A stretch of 64,000 nucleotides of DNA from Bacillus sp. Marseille-Q3570 (GCF_946151055.1 NZ_CAMGYZ010000001.1:186001-250000); one strand, 5' to 3'. Positions 44,411 through 54,157 are shown, counted from the first letter of the stretch. Notes: generated by a model not told the origin, from the sequence alone. Numbers and translations: made by a program.

Positions 44411-45126
44411 TCTTCTTCTTCTACCTCGAATTTATAACCAACACCCCAAACAGTAGAAATCATTGAAGCTGCATCAGGGGACACTCGGTTCAACTTTTCA
44501 CGTAGTCGCTTAACATGTGTATCGACTGTACGCAAATCACCGAAGAATTCATAATTCCAGACATCTTTCAATAACTGTTCTCTTGAATAAACCTTGTCTG
44601 GTGTCTTTGCGAGATACAAGAGCAGTTCATACTCTTTCGGGGTCAGGCTGATTTCCTTTCCATCAGCCGCTACACGATGCGCATCGTTATCAATCGTCAG
44701 ATGCGGGAATACGATGACATCCTTGCTCACTGTGTCTGTATGTAAATATTTCGTGGCAGTCGAGCGTCTTAACAGCGCTTTCACACGTAACACAACTTCC
44801 CTTGGACTAAATGGTTTGACTACATAATCATCTGCACCTGCTTCGAATCCCTGGACACGGTTTGATTCCTCTCCTTTAGCAGTCAGCATGATGATTGGTG
44901 TCGCTTTTTCCTTACGCAGCTTTTCACAAACTTCAATTCCATCCATCTCTGGAAGCATCAGATCAAGTAAGATGATATCGAATTCTGCTTCACTAGCTTC
45001 TTGCAAAGCTGTTTCTCCATCTTCCGCTTCGACAACCGAGAAGTTTTCACGTTCTAGATACATACGGAGCAGTTTACGGATCCGTTCTTCATCATCAACG
45101 ACAAGCACTCTTTGTTCTTTTTCCAT
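44407..45126 (-). CDS. resD: Response regulator ResD
   Basis: A 239-aa OmpR-family regulator. The receiver domain has the phosphorylated aspartate in DIILLDLMLPEMDG (about 54) and the lysine in VVKPFSPREV. The C-terminal winged-helix domain has YSREQLLKDVWNYEF and DTHVKRLREKL. It activates anaerobic respiration and cytochrome genes. GGAGG lies nine bases before the ATG. A terminator separates it from resC, so resDE can be transcribed apart from resABC. Confidence 0.97.
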   Translation of the reverse strand: MEKEQRVLVVDDEERIRKLLRMYLERENFSVVEAEDGETALQEASEAEFDIILLDLMLPEMDGIEVCEKLRKEKATPIIMLTAKGEESNRVQGFEAGADDYVVKPFSPREVVLRVKALLRRSTATKYLHTDTVSKDVIVFPHLTIDNDAHRVAADGKEISLTPKEYELLLYLAKTPDKVYSREQLLKDVWNYEFFGDLRTVDTHVKRLREKLNRVSPDAASMISTVWGVGYKFEVEEEE

Positions 45127-45177
45127 AATTCACATACCTCCTACTTCTTACATACCACATATTCTTTCCAACTGCTA

Positions 45178-45209
45178 AGAAAACCTCCACGAAACGTGAA
45201 GGTTTTCTG
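45178..45209 (-). terminator. Hairpin between resC and resD
   Basis: AGAAAACCTTCACG and CGTGGAGGTTTTCT pair on the minus strand around TTT, directly after resC; the T-run is part of the stem. Probably limits readthrough from resABC into resDE. Confidence 0.65.
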
Positions 45210-46397
45210 TTAAGCATAGGAATGCAAGCCTACGATTACGATATTTACTGCTATCAAGTTGAACATGATGATTACAAAACCGAGCACACATAACCATGCT
45301 GATTTTTCACCATGCCAGTCCCTTGTAAGTCTTAAATGGAGATAGGCAGCGTAAAAAAGAAAAGTAATCAAAGCCCATACTTCCTTCGGATCCCAGCCCC
45401 AGAACCTTGTCCAAGCTGCCTGTGCCCAGATCATAGCAAAAATCAAAGCGCCTAATGTAAACACAGGGAATCCGATTGCGATTGCACGATAACTGATTTC
45501 ATCAACCAGATCTGTATTGATGTTTTTCAGTAAAGGTTTCAAGGCTGCGCCCAACCGTTTCCTCAAAGCTAATCTAAGTAATACGTATAGAATGAATCCG
45601 GAGAACAATGCCCAGATGAACGTATTCAATTTCTTCGGTGCATCGACGCCTTCCATCCATGCAGGTGCTTCGAAAAGCGGTCCGAATGCGTCCTCTGTCA
45701 TTTTCTCACCATCATGCGGGCCAGCGATTGCTGGCATATGATAGACAAGTTCAGCCTGCTGTTCGCTCTCATTTACCCATTCGAAGCTTACTTGGTAATT
45801 TGCGGCTCCAAAACCGATGGAAACAAGGATGAATCCAAGTGTACTGAGTAAGGTATAAAGTACAAATTCCAACCAGCCTGTCTTTTTCGATCCTTTGCTT
45901 TGATCGATGGTCGCCACTAAGTAGATCAATCCGGCAACAAAACTGATCGCTAAAATTCCTTCACCTAGAGCTGCTGTCGTCACATGGATCTTCAACCAGT
46001 TACTTTGTAAAGCTGGAATCAACGGTTCTATCTCTCTTGGGAACATACTCGCATAAGCTATTACTAGCAATGCAATCGGCATTGCAAACACACCAAGAAC
46101 ATTCAAACGATAGATTGCGTATATGATAATGAAGCCGAAGACCATCATCATCCCGAAAAATGTCGTGAATTCAAAGAGATTGCTGACTGGGGCGTGGCCT
46201 GCAGCGATCCATCTTGTAACGAAATATCCTAATTGGCTGATGAACCCGATGATCGATAAGATATATCCCCATTTCCCCCATTGATTTGATTTTGGCGCTT
46301 CCTTTTCTTTGATGGTCAATGAGACGACAAACAGGATTGTAGCGACAAAATAAATGAAGAATGCAATATATAATAAGGTACTGCTTAATTGTGCCAT
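45210..46397 (-). CDS. resC: Cytochrome c biogenesis protein ResC (CcsB/CcsA type)
   Basis: A 395-aa protein with about eight membrane segments. The heme-handling WWD-type signature is [20 protein letters not shown] near residue 330, and conserved histidines lie in the flanking loops. With ResB it forms the system II heme-attachment complex that exports and ligates heme to apocytochrome c. It starts 16 bases after resB and AGGAGG precedes the ATG. Confidence 0.96.
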   Translation of the reverse strand: MAQLSSTLLYIAFFIYFVATILFVVSLTIKEKEAPKSNQWGKWGYILSIIGFISQLGYFVTRWIAAGHAPVSNLFEFTTFFGMMMVFGFIIIYAIYRLNVLGVFAMPIALLVIAYASMFPREIEPLIPALQSNWLKIHVTTAALGEGILAISFVAGLIYLVATIDQSKGSKKTGWLEFVLYTLLSTLGFILVSIGFGAANYQVSFEWVNESEQQAELVYHMPAIAGPHDGEKMTEDAFGPLFEAPAWMEGVDAPKKLNTFIWALFSGFILYVLLRLALRKRLGAALKPLLKNINTDLVDEISYRAIAIGFPVFTLGALIFAMIWAQAAWTRFWGWDPKEVWALITFLFYAAYLHLRLTRDWHGEKSAWLCVLGFVIIMFNLIAVNIVIVGLHSYA

Positions 46398-46412
46398 TTG
46401 GGTTCCTCCTTT

Positions 46413-48038
46413 CTATGCTTTTTCCTTCTCTTCTTGTTGATCGTTCAACTTACTCATATCAAGTTTCTCTGTGATATCATCAAGTTCTCGTTTTATGCCG
46501 TGCCAGTTTTTATTCGTATGAGCTGCCATCCAAACCTCTTCATCCTTCATTTTCAGCCATACACGGCGGTGGTTCCAATATAAACCTTGTACGACCCCGA
46601 GCATAAAAATGATTCCACCGATCAAAATGATAGGAAGCGTATAATCCTTCTTTACGGTCAAACCAGTGATGAACTCAGTGTCGATACCGTCAAAAGCAAT
46701 CTTGTATTGATTCTCACCAGAAGGATCAAGGTTCTGACGTATTGCGATGAAGGCAACTTCACCGTCTGGTGTTTCAGGCGTGAACATTTTGAAAATAAAC
46801 GCTGGATTGTTCGGTACATTCGTTTTCGTTGATGGTTTTTTCGTATCTGAATCAAAATAAAAATCAGGATAATAACCTTGTAATTCTACACGATTCCCAT
46901 TACCGAGATCATACTCGTCTTTTGGTTCTTGTAAATCGACTGAAAATGAACCGATCTTCTCATCTGTTTCGGCTTCCTGAAATTGAAAATGCATCACACT
47001 CATTTCTTGTCGATAATCTACTTGATAGAGTGAATATCCATCAAAATCAAGCGGTTTATTGACTTGGATTGCATAGTCTTTGACCTTAGAAAGTTCCGGC
47101 TTTGCACCCGGTAGTTTTTCACCGGCTTTATAAAGGACAACGTCACTTTGATAGTTTTTCGGTACTGGCTGCTGTACTCGATTCAAAGCGTCAGAGAACC
47201 TTTCTTCTTTGTTATCATAGACTTCATATGTGAATTTATCGTGTTTCAAATAATATTCTTGATCCGTACCTTTGATCGCTTTCGTCTCACCTTCGCGAAT
47301 CCACATATCTTCATCCAAATACATACCTGGTACGACTCTGAGCATGGCTCCTAATAAGAAGATGATCAATCCGATATGATTCACATACGGACCCCACCTG
47401 GAAAAACGCCCTTTTTCGGCTAGGATACTATTACCCTCTCTCCGGACACGATAGCGTTTTTCTTTCAATCTGAAAAGAACTTCTTCCATGAATTGTTCTT
47501 CGTCTTCTGGAAGCTTTGTTACAGCGAACATCCTTTGTTTTTTCAGGAAGTTATCGTGCTTTGTGACCCGCTGGTTTCGAAGTGAACGATAAAGCGGAAT
47601 CCCTCTGTCAATACTTGCGACCGTAATAGATACACCGATCAAACCTAGCAAAAGGACGAACCACCAGGAACTATATAGATTATGGAACCCTAATACATAA
47701 TAGAGTTCTCCAAGAAAACCATATTCCTTTTCATAATATGCTGCAGGATCATTTGCCTCAGCAGTCGGTATATACATCTGTTGCGGGAAAATCGTCCCGA
47801 TAGCAGAAGCAATCAGGGTTATGACGATCAGCCATACCCCGACTTTCACACTCGAGAAGAAATTCCATATTTTATCGACAGCATTCGTATTGTATGTTTG
47901 CGAACGTCGGGCTGTCCCTTCGTATCTCATGTTCAATAGCTTATCTGGTGATTCTTCTTGAATCGGCTTACCACAAGCTTCACAAATGATCGTTCCGTAG
48001 GGATTCAGATGGCCGCAATCGCACTTAATCTTTTCCAT
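46413..48038 (-). CDS. resB: Cytochrome c biogenesis protein ResB
   Basis: A 541-aa membrane protein of system II cytochrome c maturation. The N-terminus has a CxC...CxxC cluster (CDCGHLNPYGTIICEAC) that looks like a small zinc ribbon. Membrane segments follow at about 66-84, 124-142 and 213-231, then a large extracytoplasmic domain and a last segment near 480-500. It lies between resA and resC in the operon. Confidence 0.95.
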   Translation of the reverse strand: MEKIKCDCGHLNPYGTIICEACGKPIQEESPDKLLNMRYEGTARRSQTYNTNAVDKIWNFFSSVKVGVWLIVITLIASAIGTIFPQQMYIPTAEANDPAAYYEKEYGFLGELYYVLGFHNLYSSWWFVLLLGLIGVSITVASIDRGIPLYRSLRNQRVTKHDNFLKKQRMFAVTKLPEDEEQFMEEVLFRLKEKRYRVRREGNSILAEKGRFSRWGPYVNHIGLIIFLLGAMLRVVPGMYLDEDMWIREGETKAIKGTDQEYYLKHDKFTYEVYDNKEERFSDALNRVQQPVPKNYQSDVVLYKAGEKLPGAKPELSKVKDYAIQVNKPLDFDGYSLYQVDYRQEMSVMHFQFQEAETDEKIGSFSVDLQEPKDEYDLGNGNRVELQGYYPDFYFDSDTKKPSTKTNVPNNPAFIFKMFTPETPDGEVAFIAIRQNLDPSGENQYKIAFDGIDTEFITGLTVKKDYTLPIILIGGIIFMLGVVQGLYWNHRRVWLKMKDEEVWMAAHTNKNWHGIKRELDDITEKLDMSKLNDQQEEKEKA

Positions 48039-48050
48039 TTGAACACCCCA

Positions 48051-48578
48051 TTATGGCTTGATTTTTTCCATGTAGTTGCGGACATGTGTATCGTTCAGCT
48101 CACCTGTGATTTTATCGATCACTTTACCTTCCGGACTGATCAAATAGGTGGCCGGTAGATTTCCAACCCCGTATTCATCTACGACTTCACGTTGCTGGTC
48201 CAAAAGAATCGGAAAAGTCAGATTCAATCTGTTCGCGAACTTTTCCACCGTAAACTTCGGCTCTGCGATATCAACTGCCAGGACAACTACACCCTGATCT
48301 TTATATTTATCATACTGCCGTTGGATGGCTGGCATTTCTTTCTCGCATGGTGGACAATATGTACCCCAGAAATTCAAGAAAACGCCCTTCCCTTTATAAT
48401 CTTCCAACTCTACTTCATTACCTTCTAAATCTTTCAGGACAAAATTCGGTGCTGCATCTCCAGCTTTGACAGGTTCTTTTTTGTCATTGAAAACGGTGTT
48501 ATAGAGGGTGTATCCCAGGGCTAGGGCAATAACAACCAATATGACTGAACGCATGATTAACCGTTGTCGTTTTTTCAT
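48051..48578 (-). CDS. resA: Thiol-disulfide oxidoreductase ResA
   Basis: A 175-aa membrane-tethered thioredoxin. One N-terminal membrane segment (about 9-27) is followed by a thioredoxin domain whose active site is GTYCPPCEKE. It keeps the haem-binding cysteines of apocytochrome c reduced. It is first in resABC and begins 80 bases after rluB; a terminator is not evident in between. Confidence 0.97.
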   Translation of the reverse strand: MKKRQRLIMRSVILVVIALALGYTLYNTVFNDKKEPVKAGDAAPNFVLKDLEGNEVELEDYKGKGVFLNFWGTYCPPCEKEMPAIQRQYDKYKDQGVVVLAVDIAEPKFTVEKFANRLNLTFPILLDQQREVVDEYGVGNLPATYLISPEGKVIDKITGELNDTHVRNYMEKIKP

Positions 48579-48660
48579 AATGGCGATCGCTCCAATCTAA
48601 TCTTCTACCCTTCCTACTATAACGTTTATTTGTCCAGTATTCATGGGTTTTATTTGACGT

Positions 48661-49380
48661 TTATGTGACAGCTAGATTCCGTAATTGCTTGACCTCATGC
48701 GGTGTCATCGTTCTAGAGTCCCCAGGATTCAGTCCTCTGAGATCCAGATTTCCGTAGCCTTCACGTTTCAGTTTCTGAACAGGATAGCCAAGTGCTTCGA
48801 ACATCCTTCTTACTTGACGATTGCGACCTTCATGGATTGTCAGTTCAATGATTGCTGTCTGTTTCTTTTTATCGAGGCTTTTCATTTTGACTTTCGCCGG
48901 GGCTGTCTTGCCGTCATCAAGCCTGATCCCCTTTGAAAGCTGACGGATCTCGAGCTTGGACGGAATCCCCTTCACCTTGGCGACATATCTTTTTTCCACA
49001 TGATATTTCGGGTGCATGAGTGTATTTGCGAAATCTCCGTCGTTAGTCAGTATAAGCAAACCGGAAGTGTCATAATCAAGACGACCTACAGGAAAGATCC
49101 TTTGCTCAATTTCAGGAAAATAGTCCGTTACTACTTTTCGGCCTTTTTCATCCTTCACGCTTGAAATAACACCAGTCGGTTTATAAAACAAAAAGTAGAC
49201 AGGTTCTTCTTTATTGATTGGTACCCCATTCACTTCAATTTCGTCAGAAGGTGACACTTTCGTCCCTAATTCTGTTACAACACTACCGTTCACTTTCACT
49301 TGTCCATCCTGGATCAATTTCTCGGCTTTCCGTCGAGAAGTAACACCAGCTTGCGCAATGATCTTTTGTAATCGTTCCAT
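48661..49380 (-). CDS. rluB: 23S rRNA pseudouridine synthase RluB
   Basis: A 239-aa enzyme with an N-terminal S4 RNA-binding domain (about 1-60, QKIIAQAGVTSRRKAEKLI) and a pseudouridine synthase domain with the catalytic aspartate in GRLDYDTSGLLILTND. It modifies 23S rRNA near position 2605 by analogy with RluB. Order spmB-rluB-resA matches B. subtilis. GAGGTG precedes the ATG. Confidence 0.96.
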   Translation of the reverse strand: MERLQKIIAQAGVTSRRKAEKLIQDGQVKVNGSVVTELGTKVSPSDEIEVNGVPINKEEPVYFLFYKPTGVISSVKDEKGRKVVTDYFPEIEQRIFPVGRLDYDTSGLLILTNDGDFANTLMHPKYHVEKRYVAKVKGIPSKLEIRQLSKGIRLDDGKTAPAKVKMKSLDKKKQTAIIELTIHEGRNRQVRRMFEALGYPVQKLKREGYGNLDLRGLNPGDSRTMTPHEVKQLRNLAVT

Positions 49381-49504
49381 ACCTTCACCTCATTCTCAAT
49401 CATACTCTTCGACATTTGAATTCTCAAGTTTTGATAGAACAGTTCAGTTTATTTACAAATTGTACGGGGGGGATGGGGCCACATCTTAATTGTTGAAGTT
49501 GTAC

Positions 49505-49536
49505 TAACTCCCTAACGGACACTGGAGACCTTATTT
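49505..49536 (-). repeat. Family A half-element
   Basis: Reverse complement reads AAATAAGGTCTCCAGTGTCC, close to AATAAGGTCATTGGTGTCCT at 5282 in copy 1. Only one arm is present. The remaining DNA of 49381-49673 shows no gene. Confidence 0.55.
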
Positions 49537-49673
49537 GACTAAAATAATGTGCATTTACAAACCTAGCCGAAAACATGGATGCCATGGTTCTGCCTAGAAT
49601 CGCTGTTCACGAAGGAGTGTCACGGATTTCGCTCAAAGAATTTGCTGCATCTCCAACTATCATTAACTATGCA

Positions 49674-49705
49674 ATCAAAAAACTCCACCAACTATTGGTG
49701 GAGTG
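49674..49705 (-). terminator. Intrinsic terminator of dacB-spmA-spmB
   Basis: ACTCCACCAA and TTGGTGGAGT pair around TAG on the minus strand, followed by TTTTTTGATT, just after spmB. Confidence 0.85.
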
Positions 49706-49709
49706 TAAA

Positions 49710-50243
49710 TCAACTGCCAAAGACGAGTGTCACGACGATGATTGCACAGATGATTCCGACAAGGTCAGCAAGCAGCCCGACCTTCAACGCATCTCCCATC
49801 CTTTTGATCCCAACAGCCCCAAAATAGACAGTAAGTATATAAAGAGTGGTGTCGGTACTGCCTTGCATTGTAGAAGCCAATCGCCCAATGAACGAATCAG
49901 GTCCGTACGTGGAAATCAAATCTGTCGTCATGGCGAGAGCGCCTGTCCCAGAAATCGGCCTTATCAACGCCAGTGGCACGATTTCCGATGGAACACCGAT
50001 TGCTGTGAGAAACGGCTTGATAGAATCAATCATGAACGCTAAAGCACCTGAGGCTCGAAATACGGTGATGGCTACGAGCATCCCCACCAGATAGGGTATG
50101 ATTGAAACTGCAATCGAAAACCCTTCCTTCCCGCCTTCAACAAATTCTTCGTATGTGGCAACTCTTTTGAAAGTTGCGTATATAAGGACAAATCCGATCA
50201 GACAGGGAAGGATCCAAATGGATATTGTTGATACAAACTCCAT
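49710..50243 (-). CDS. spmB: Spore maturation protein SpmB
   Basis: A 177-aa membrane protein of the nucleoside-recognition (Gate) domain family, with SGTGALAMTTDL and STDTTLYILTVYFG as recognisable segments. SpmA and SpmB are needed for spore core dehydration. It lies one base after spmA and ends in a terminator; AGGAGG precedes the ATG. Confidence 0.96.
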   Translation of the reverse strand: MEFVSTISIWILPCLIGFVLIYATFKRVATYEEFVEGGKEGFSIAVSIIPYLVGMLVAITVFRASGALAFMIDSIKPFLTAIGVPSEIVPLALIRPISGTGALAMTTDLISTYGPDSFIGRLASTMQGSTDTTLYILTVYFGAVGIKRMGDALKVGLLADLVGIICAIIVVTLVFGS

Positions 50244-50244
50244 T

Positions 50245-50838
50245 TCAAGGCCTCCTTCTTTTTTGCCGTCGATGGTAAAAATAACGGTCGATCATGATGG
50301 CTGCGAATGTCGAACAAGCAGTCGCAATAAGCGTTGTCCCTACGATATCGGTCGGTGACAGGGAATCATAATTCATCCGGATCGCTATAACTGTAGTTGG
50401 AATGATAGTAAGGCTAGAGGTGTTGATCGCGAGGAACGTGATCATTGAACGACTGGCATCATTACGGTCGGCATTCAATTTCTTCATCTGTTCCATCGCT
50501 TTTATACCCATAGGCGTAGCCGCGTTTCCGAGTCCAAAAAGGTTGGCAACCATATTTGATAAGATGTATCCCATCGCAGGATGATCCGGCGGGATATCAG
50601 GGAAGAGCCTTTGGGCGACGGGTTTGAAAAGTCCCGAAAGCTTTTCGAGCAATCCCGCTTTTTTTGCGATGTTCATCAGCCCTAACCAAAAGACAAGGAT
50701 GCTGATCAATCCTAAACTGATCGTGACCGCTTCCTGGGCACTTTTGAACAATACCTCATTGACTTCCTCCATTGTTCCATTAATTGCTGCATAAAGGATT
50801 CCGATGACAAACATGAATACCCAGATCAGGTTAACCAT
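50245..50838 (-). CDS. spmA: Spore maturation protein SpmA
   Basis: A 197-aa membrane protein with Gate-domain pattern, including NLFGLGNAATPMGIKAMEQM. It starts within the last eight bases of dacB, so translation is coupled. With SpmB it contributes to low core water content and heat resistance. It is expressed in the mother cell from the dacB promoter. Confidence 0.96.
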   Translation of the reverse strand: MVNLIWVFMFVIGILYAAINGTMEEVNEVLFKSAQEAVTISLGLISILVFWLGLMNIAKKAGLLEKLSGLFKPVAQRLFPDIPPDHPAMGYILSNMVANLFGLGNAATPMGIKAMEQMKKLNADRNDASRSMITFLAINTSSLTIIPTTVIAIRMNYDSLSPTDIVGTTLIATACSTFAAIMIDRYFYHRRQKRRRP

Positions 50839-52006
50839 ACGGCACCGTGATGATAAAGAACTTCGTCACGACTTTCTTGATCGTTCCCCAAAAGGTTTCT
50901 TCTTCCAGTTCCCTATACGTACCTTTGAGGAATAACGGGAGTTCTCCAATGTCAGAACCATCAAGATAAATCGTAAGCTTTCCAACTGGACTCGGAGGAT
51001 TCTTTCCCCATTTTCCATTTTCAGGTGGTTCGATAAGGGTGATTTCATTTTTGAGAAGGTCCCGCTCATCTTCGGTCAATGGATAATAAAAAGTTCTTGC
51101 CGCTTCCACTTTATTCTTGTAAGCATCGTTTTCCAGACCATTGATTGGACCTTTTTCTACAATGGAGACAAGATCATATGTATTGAAAGCCCAATCAAAA
51201 AGGTTCATGTGGTCATTCCAATCATTACCATCATTCAAAGTGACTGCGATCAGTTCAAGATTTTCCTTTTTTGCTGTTGATACAAGTGTCCTTTTCGCAC
51301 GTTTTGTATAGCCTGTTTTTCCCCCGGTAGAATATTCATACATCCGTAACAGTTTGTTTTTATTCTTGAAAATACGATCCCATTCCTCTCCCTCTTGGGG
51401 AGCTCTGTGCGTCTTTGTGGAAGAGATTTTCCGATATGTTTTATTTTCCATCGCATACCGGGTCAATAATGCCATGTCATAAGCGGTAGAGTGGTGATTC
51501 TCATGATCATCGAGTCCATGAGGATTGGAGAAATGCGTATTTTTCATACCGATTTCCGCAGCTTTTTCGTTCATCATATAGACGAACCCTTCCAAGCTGC
51601 CACCAACATGTTCTGCTATTGCTACAGCAGCATCATTACCTGAACGGAGCATCAACCCATACACGAGATCTTCCAACAGGATCTTCTCACCTTTTTTTAA
51701 ATAAATCGAAGAGCCCTCTGCCTGGAGCGGCCGCTCACTTACCGTAGCCATTTCATCCATTTTTCCCGACTCGACCGCTAAGATGGCGGTCATGATTTTC
51801 GTGATGCTTGCGATCCTCATTTTCTGGTGTTCATTTTTTCCATATAAAATGCGACCAGATTCCTGCTCCATCAGTATAGCACCTTGAGCATCTACACCAG
51901 GTCCTTCTGCATACACGAGCTGATGCAGCGGTATAGTCGAAAAAAATATCATAAAGGCTAATCCAATGAGGATTCCAGCTCTAATTAATGCAACAATCAT
52001 AAACAT
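50831..52006 (-). CDS. dacB: D-alanyl-D-alanine carboxypeptidase DacB (PBP5*)
   Basis: A 391-aa penicillin-binding protein that trims spore cortex peptides and lowers cross-linking. Signal segment (about 3-27), then S11-peptidase motifs: SxxK in IASITKIMT, SxN in LRSGNDAAVAIAEHVG and KTG in GGKTGYTKRAK. The start at 52006 follows AAGGG; a longer frame from TTG 52045 would begin at or before the predicted sigma-E start site and is rejected. It heads the dacB-spmA-spmB operon. Confidence 0.95.
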   Translation of the reverse strand: MFMIVALIRAGILIGLAFMIFFSTIPLHQLVYAEGPGVDAQGAILMEQESGRILYGKNEHQKMRIASITKIMTAILAVESGKMDEMATVSERPLQAEGSSIYLKKGEKILLEDLVYGLMLRSGNDAAVAIAEHVGGSLEGFVYMMNEKAAEIGMKNTHFSNPHGLDDHENHHSTAYDMALLTRYAMENKTYRKISSTKTHRAPQEGEEWDRIFKNKNKLLRMYEYSTGGKTGYTKRAKRTLVSTAKKENLELIAVTLNDGNDWNDHMNLFDWAFNTYDLVSIVEKGPINGLENDAYKNKVEAARTFYYPLTEDERDLLKNEITLIEPPENGKWGKNPPSPVGKLTIYLDGSDIGELPLFLKGTYRELEEETFWGTIKKVVTKFFIITVPYG

Positions 52007-52031
52007 CCCGTCCCTTAGGCAGTTTTGTACA

Positions 52032-52060
52032 AGTTTATGCTCCAAAAAACGGGATATGAA
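52032..52060 (-). promoter_or_regulatory. Sigma-E-like promoter of dacB
   Basis: TTCATATC (52060-52053), 13 bases, CATAAACT (52039-52032) on the minus strand match sigma-E promoters well. It lies 26 bases before the start and agrees with the known mother-cell expression of dacB. Confidence 0.6.
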
Positions 52061-52091
52061 AAAAATTAAATCTACATAATGAGGTTATCGT

Positions 52092-52676
52092 CTACTTGGG
52101 TCGGGACTTCGAATACTTTCGTTCTTCTTGAGGTATAAAACGCGGCGTATCGCTGAATTGATGATCGTAGTCTGATTGCTGGGATAAGGCCGCTTCTTCT
52201 GCTGGAATCCGAACCAACAGTAACAGGAAACCATTCAATATCGTGAATAGGACTGCAGTCCAAAATGCATTGAACATTAGCGGAATGACCAGCAACTCGA
52301 AAGAAACAACAACATAATTTGGATGACGCAAGAAACGGAATGGACCTCTTTTTACGACATTTGCATTTGGTAGGATGATGATCTTCGTGTTCCAGAACAT
52401 GCCGAGTGACATGATCGTCCACACCCTCAACCCTTGCAACACGATAAAAAATAAGAACAATACAGGAAAAAAAGGTGAAAGCTCCAATCCTTTAACATAT
52501 GCTTCTAAGAACAATGATAACAAGAAAGCCGTATGAAGAATGACAATCCATTTATAATGCTCCGGAGCAAATTCTTTTGCCCCTCTCGCCTTCATCTTTT
52601 TTTCGTTTCGTCTTGCCACCTTCAGTTCAATCAGACGCTGTGCGATGATGAAAGAAAATAATAAAAAGAAGATCAT
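52092..52676 (-). CDS. bpsB: Isoprenylcysteine methyltransferase-like protein BpsB (YpbQ)
   Basis: A 194-aa membrane protein of the ICMT family with about five segments and the SAM-binding signature FRFLRHPNYVVV. In B. subtilis BpsB methylates the alkylpyrones made by the type III polyketide synthase BpsA. It lies 21 bases after bpsA, so the pair forms an operon. An arginine/proline-rich tail ends the protein. Confidence 0.9.
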   Translation of the reverse strand: MIFFLLFSFIIAQRLIELKVARRNEKKMKARGAKEFAPEHYKWIVILHTAFLLSLFLEAYVKGLELSPFFPVLFLFFIVLQGLRVWTIMSLGMFWNTKIIILPNANVVKRGPFRFLRHPNYVVVSFELLVIPLMFNAFWTAVLFTILNGFLLLLVRIPAEEAALSQQSDYDHQFSDTPRFIPQEERKYSKSRPK

Positions 52677-52697
52677 GATCCATCCCCCTTATAAAAC

Positions 52698-53789
52698 TCA
52701 TTCTACCCATTCTATCAAGACGACTTCAGAACTGAAACCAGGTCCTAGAGCCATGACAAGACCTTTTTCGCCAGATGAAATATTTTTTTGCAAGAACCGA
52801 TTCAATACATAGATCACAGTCACAGATGACATGTTCCCATACCGCTTCAATATTTCCAATGAATCATGAAACATGGAAGCAGGAATGTCCAATGAACTCA
52901 TATAGGCGTTCAATACTTTCATCCCACCAGGGTGAGCGATGAAATGCTTGATATCCCCCATCTCAAGATCCTGATCGATGAGAAATTGATGGATGGTAGG
53001 ATAAAACCAACTATCTACGATATGGGGGATGTCTTTAGAAAAGATGACATAGAGGCCTTCGTCTTTAACATCCCAACCCATTACCTCTTCTGAATCCGGC
53101 ATCAAAGTGGATTGGCTGGCTATCGTTTTGGGAATGGTTTTTTCAATCGTCAACTCATGCTCTTTCACTTCATCTCCTACCATCATTACTGCTCCGACAC
53201 CATCTGCAAAAAGAGATGTCCCGATCAGATTGCTTTTCGAATAATCTTGTTTCTGGAACGTCAAACTGCACAATTCTACACAAACAAGCAGGACTTTCGC
53301 TTGTGGATAGGCAAGGCAATAATCATGTGCCCTAGCAAGTCCTGAAGCCCCCCCTGCACATCCTAAACCCCAAATCGGGATCCGTTTCGTGTGAGGGGAA
53401 AATGGAAGTTTGTTCATGATCCTCGCTTCAATGCTCGGTGTTGAAAATCCAGTTGTCGAAACAAAAAATATTGCGTCTATTTCGTTGTAGGGGATCTGCT
53501 TATCCATGTATGTATTATTGGCGAGGCAATTCTCGATCGCACTGACACCATACTCAACTGATTTTTCAATATAGATGTCATTTTTACATTGTAACGTATG
53601 GTTTTCTTTATACCACTGAACCTCATTGACAAAGTTCCTTGTTTCAATCTGTCCATTTTCGAACACACGTAATAAGCGATCAATATGGGAAAAGTGATCA
53701 CTGAACAGCTCTCTCGCAAATTCGACTGTATCGCCTTGTCCTAAGGTATGTTCCGGATCACAGGTACCGACCGATAAGATATATGGCAT
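52698..53789 (-). CDS. bpsA: Type III polyketide synthase BpsA
   Basis: A 363-aa chalcone-synthase-like enzyme. The catalytic triad is visible: cysteine in WGLGCAGGASGLARAHDY (about 144), histidine in FIAHPGG and asparagine in RYGNMSS. It condenses malonyl-CoA units on acyl-CoA starters to give alkylpyrones. A possible promoter (TTGTAC-N18-TACGAT) lies 40-75 bases upstream, next to the palindrome at 53865-53888. It is transcribed divergently from the YjcZ-like gene. Confidence 0.93.
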   Translation of the reverse strand: MPYILSVGTCDPEHTLGQGDTVEFARELFSDHFSHIDRLLRVFENGQIETRNFVNEVQWYKENHTLQCKNDIYIEKSVEYGVSAIENCLANNTYMDKQIPYNEIDAIFFVSTTGFSTPSIEARIMNKLPFSPHTKRIPIWGLGCAGGASGLARAHDYCLAYPQAKVLLVCVELCSLTFQKQDYSKSNLIGTSLFADGVGAVMMVGDEVKEHELTIEKTIPKTIASQSTLMPDSEEVMGWDVKDEGLYVIFSKDIPHIVDSWFYPTIHQFLIDQDLEMGDIKHFIAHPGGMKVLNAYMSSLDIPASMFHDSLEILKRYGNMSSVTVIYVLNRFLQKNISSGEKGLVMALGPGFSSEVVLIEWVE

Positions 53790-53864
53790 TTGCCTGACAC
53801 TTCCTTAAAGTGCATTTTTAATCAGTTTGTACTTATCGTAACAAAATATGTGAAACCGGTACAA

Positions 53865-53888
53865 TCGTCTAGTCCGCCTACTAGACGA
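53865..53888. promoter_or_regulatory. Perfect inverted repeat between bpsA and the YjcZ-like gene
   Basis: TCGTCTAGT and ACTAGACGA form a perfect 9-bp palindrome with a 6-base spacer. It touches the predicted bpsA -35 and lies just upstream of a sigma-K-like -10 (CATATAGTA at 53892-53900) for the gene on the other strand. It has the look of an operator for a dimeric regulator. Confidence 0.6.
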
Positions 53889-53937
53889 ATGCATATAGTA
53901 TGGGTGAATGGCTTATTAGGGATAGGGGGACATCGGA

Positions 53938-54036
53938 ATGTCAGATGGATTTGGTAAGGGGTTCATCTTACTCGTTGTTTTGTTCGTGCTATTAGTGATT
54001 ATCGGTATTACCGTCTATTCAGGATACCACGGCTAA
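53938..54036 (+). CDS. YjcZ-family small sporulation protein
   Basis: A 32-aa peptide: a short polar head (MSDGFGKG), a hydrophobic segment FILLVVLFVLLVIIGITVY and a small tail. This is the pattern of the YjcZ/SscA-type sporulation peptides. AGGGGG lies eight bases before the ATG. A sigma-K-like -10 (CATATAGTA) is present 38 bases before the start codon, although no AC -35 fits the spacing. Role in spores is inferred from family; it may be associated with coat assembly. Confidence 0.75.
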   Translation: MSDGFGKGFILLVVLFVLLVIIGITVYSGYHG

Positions 54037-54042
54037 ACTATA

Positions 54043-54133
54043 CATCGGCAAAGCCAACACTTTGACGCAGGCTAAGCTTTAGTTGCTCTAATACTGAAAA
54101 AAGTATTTTATACTTTCTTCAGTATAAAAAAAC
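54043..54133 (+). repeat. Family B repeat
   Basis: GGCAAAGCCAACACTTTGAC-GCAGGCT followed by the hairpin ACTGAAAAAAGTATTTTATA-CTTTCTTCAGT. It follows the YjcZ-like stop by six bases. Confidence 0.75.
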
Positions 54134-54157
54134 TTAACAATGCCTAAGTGAAAGTAA

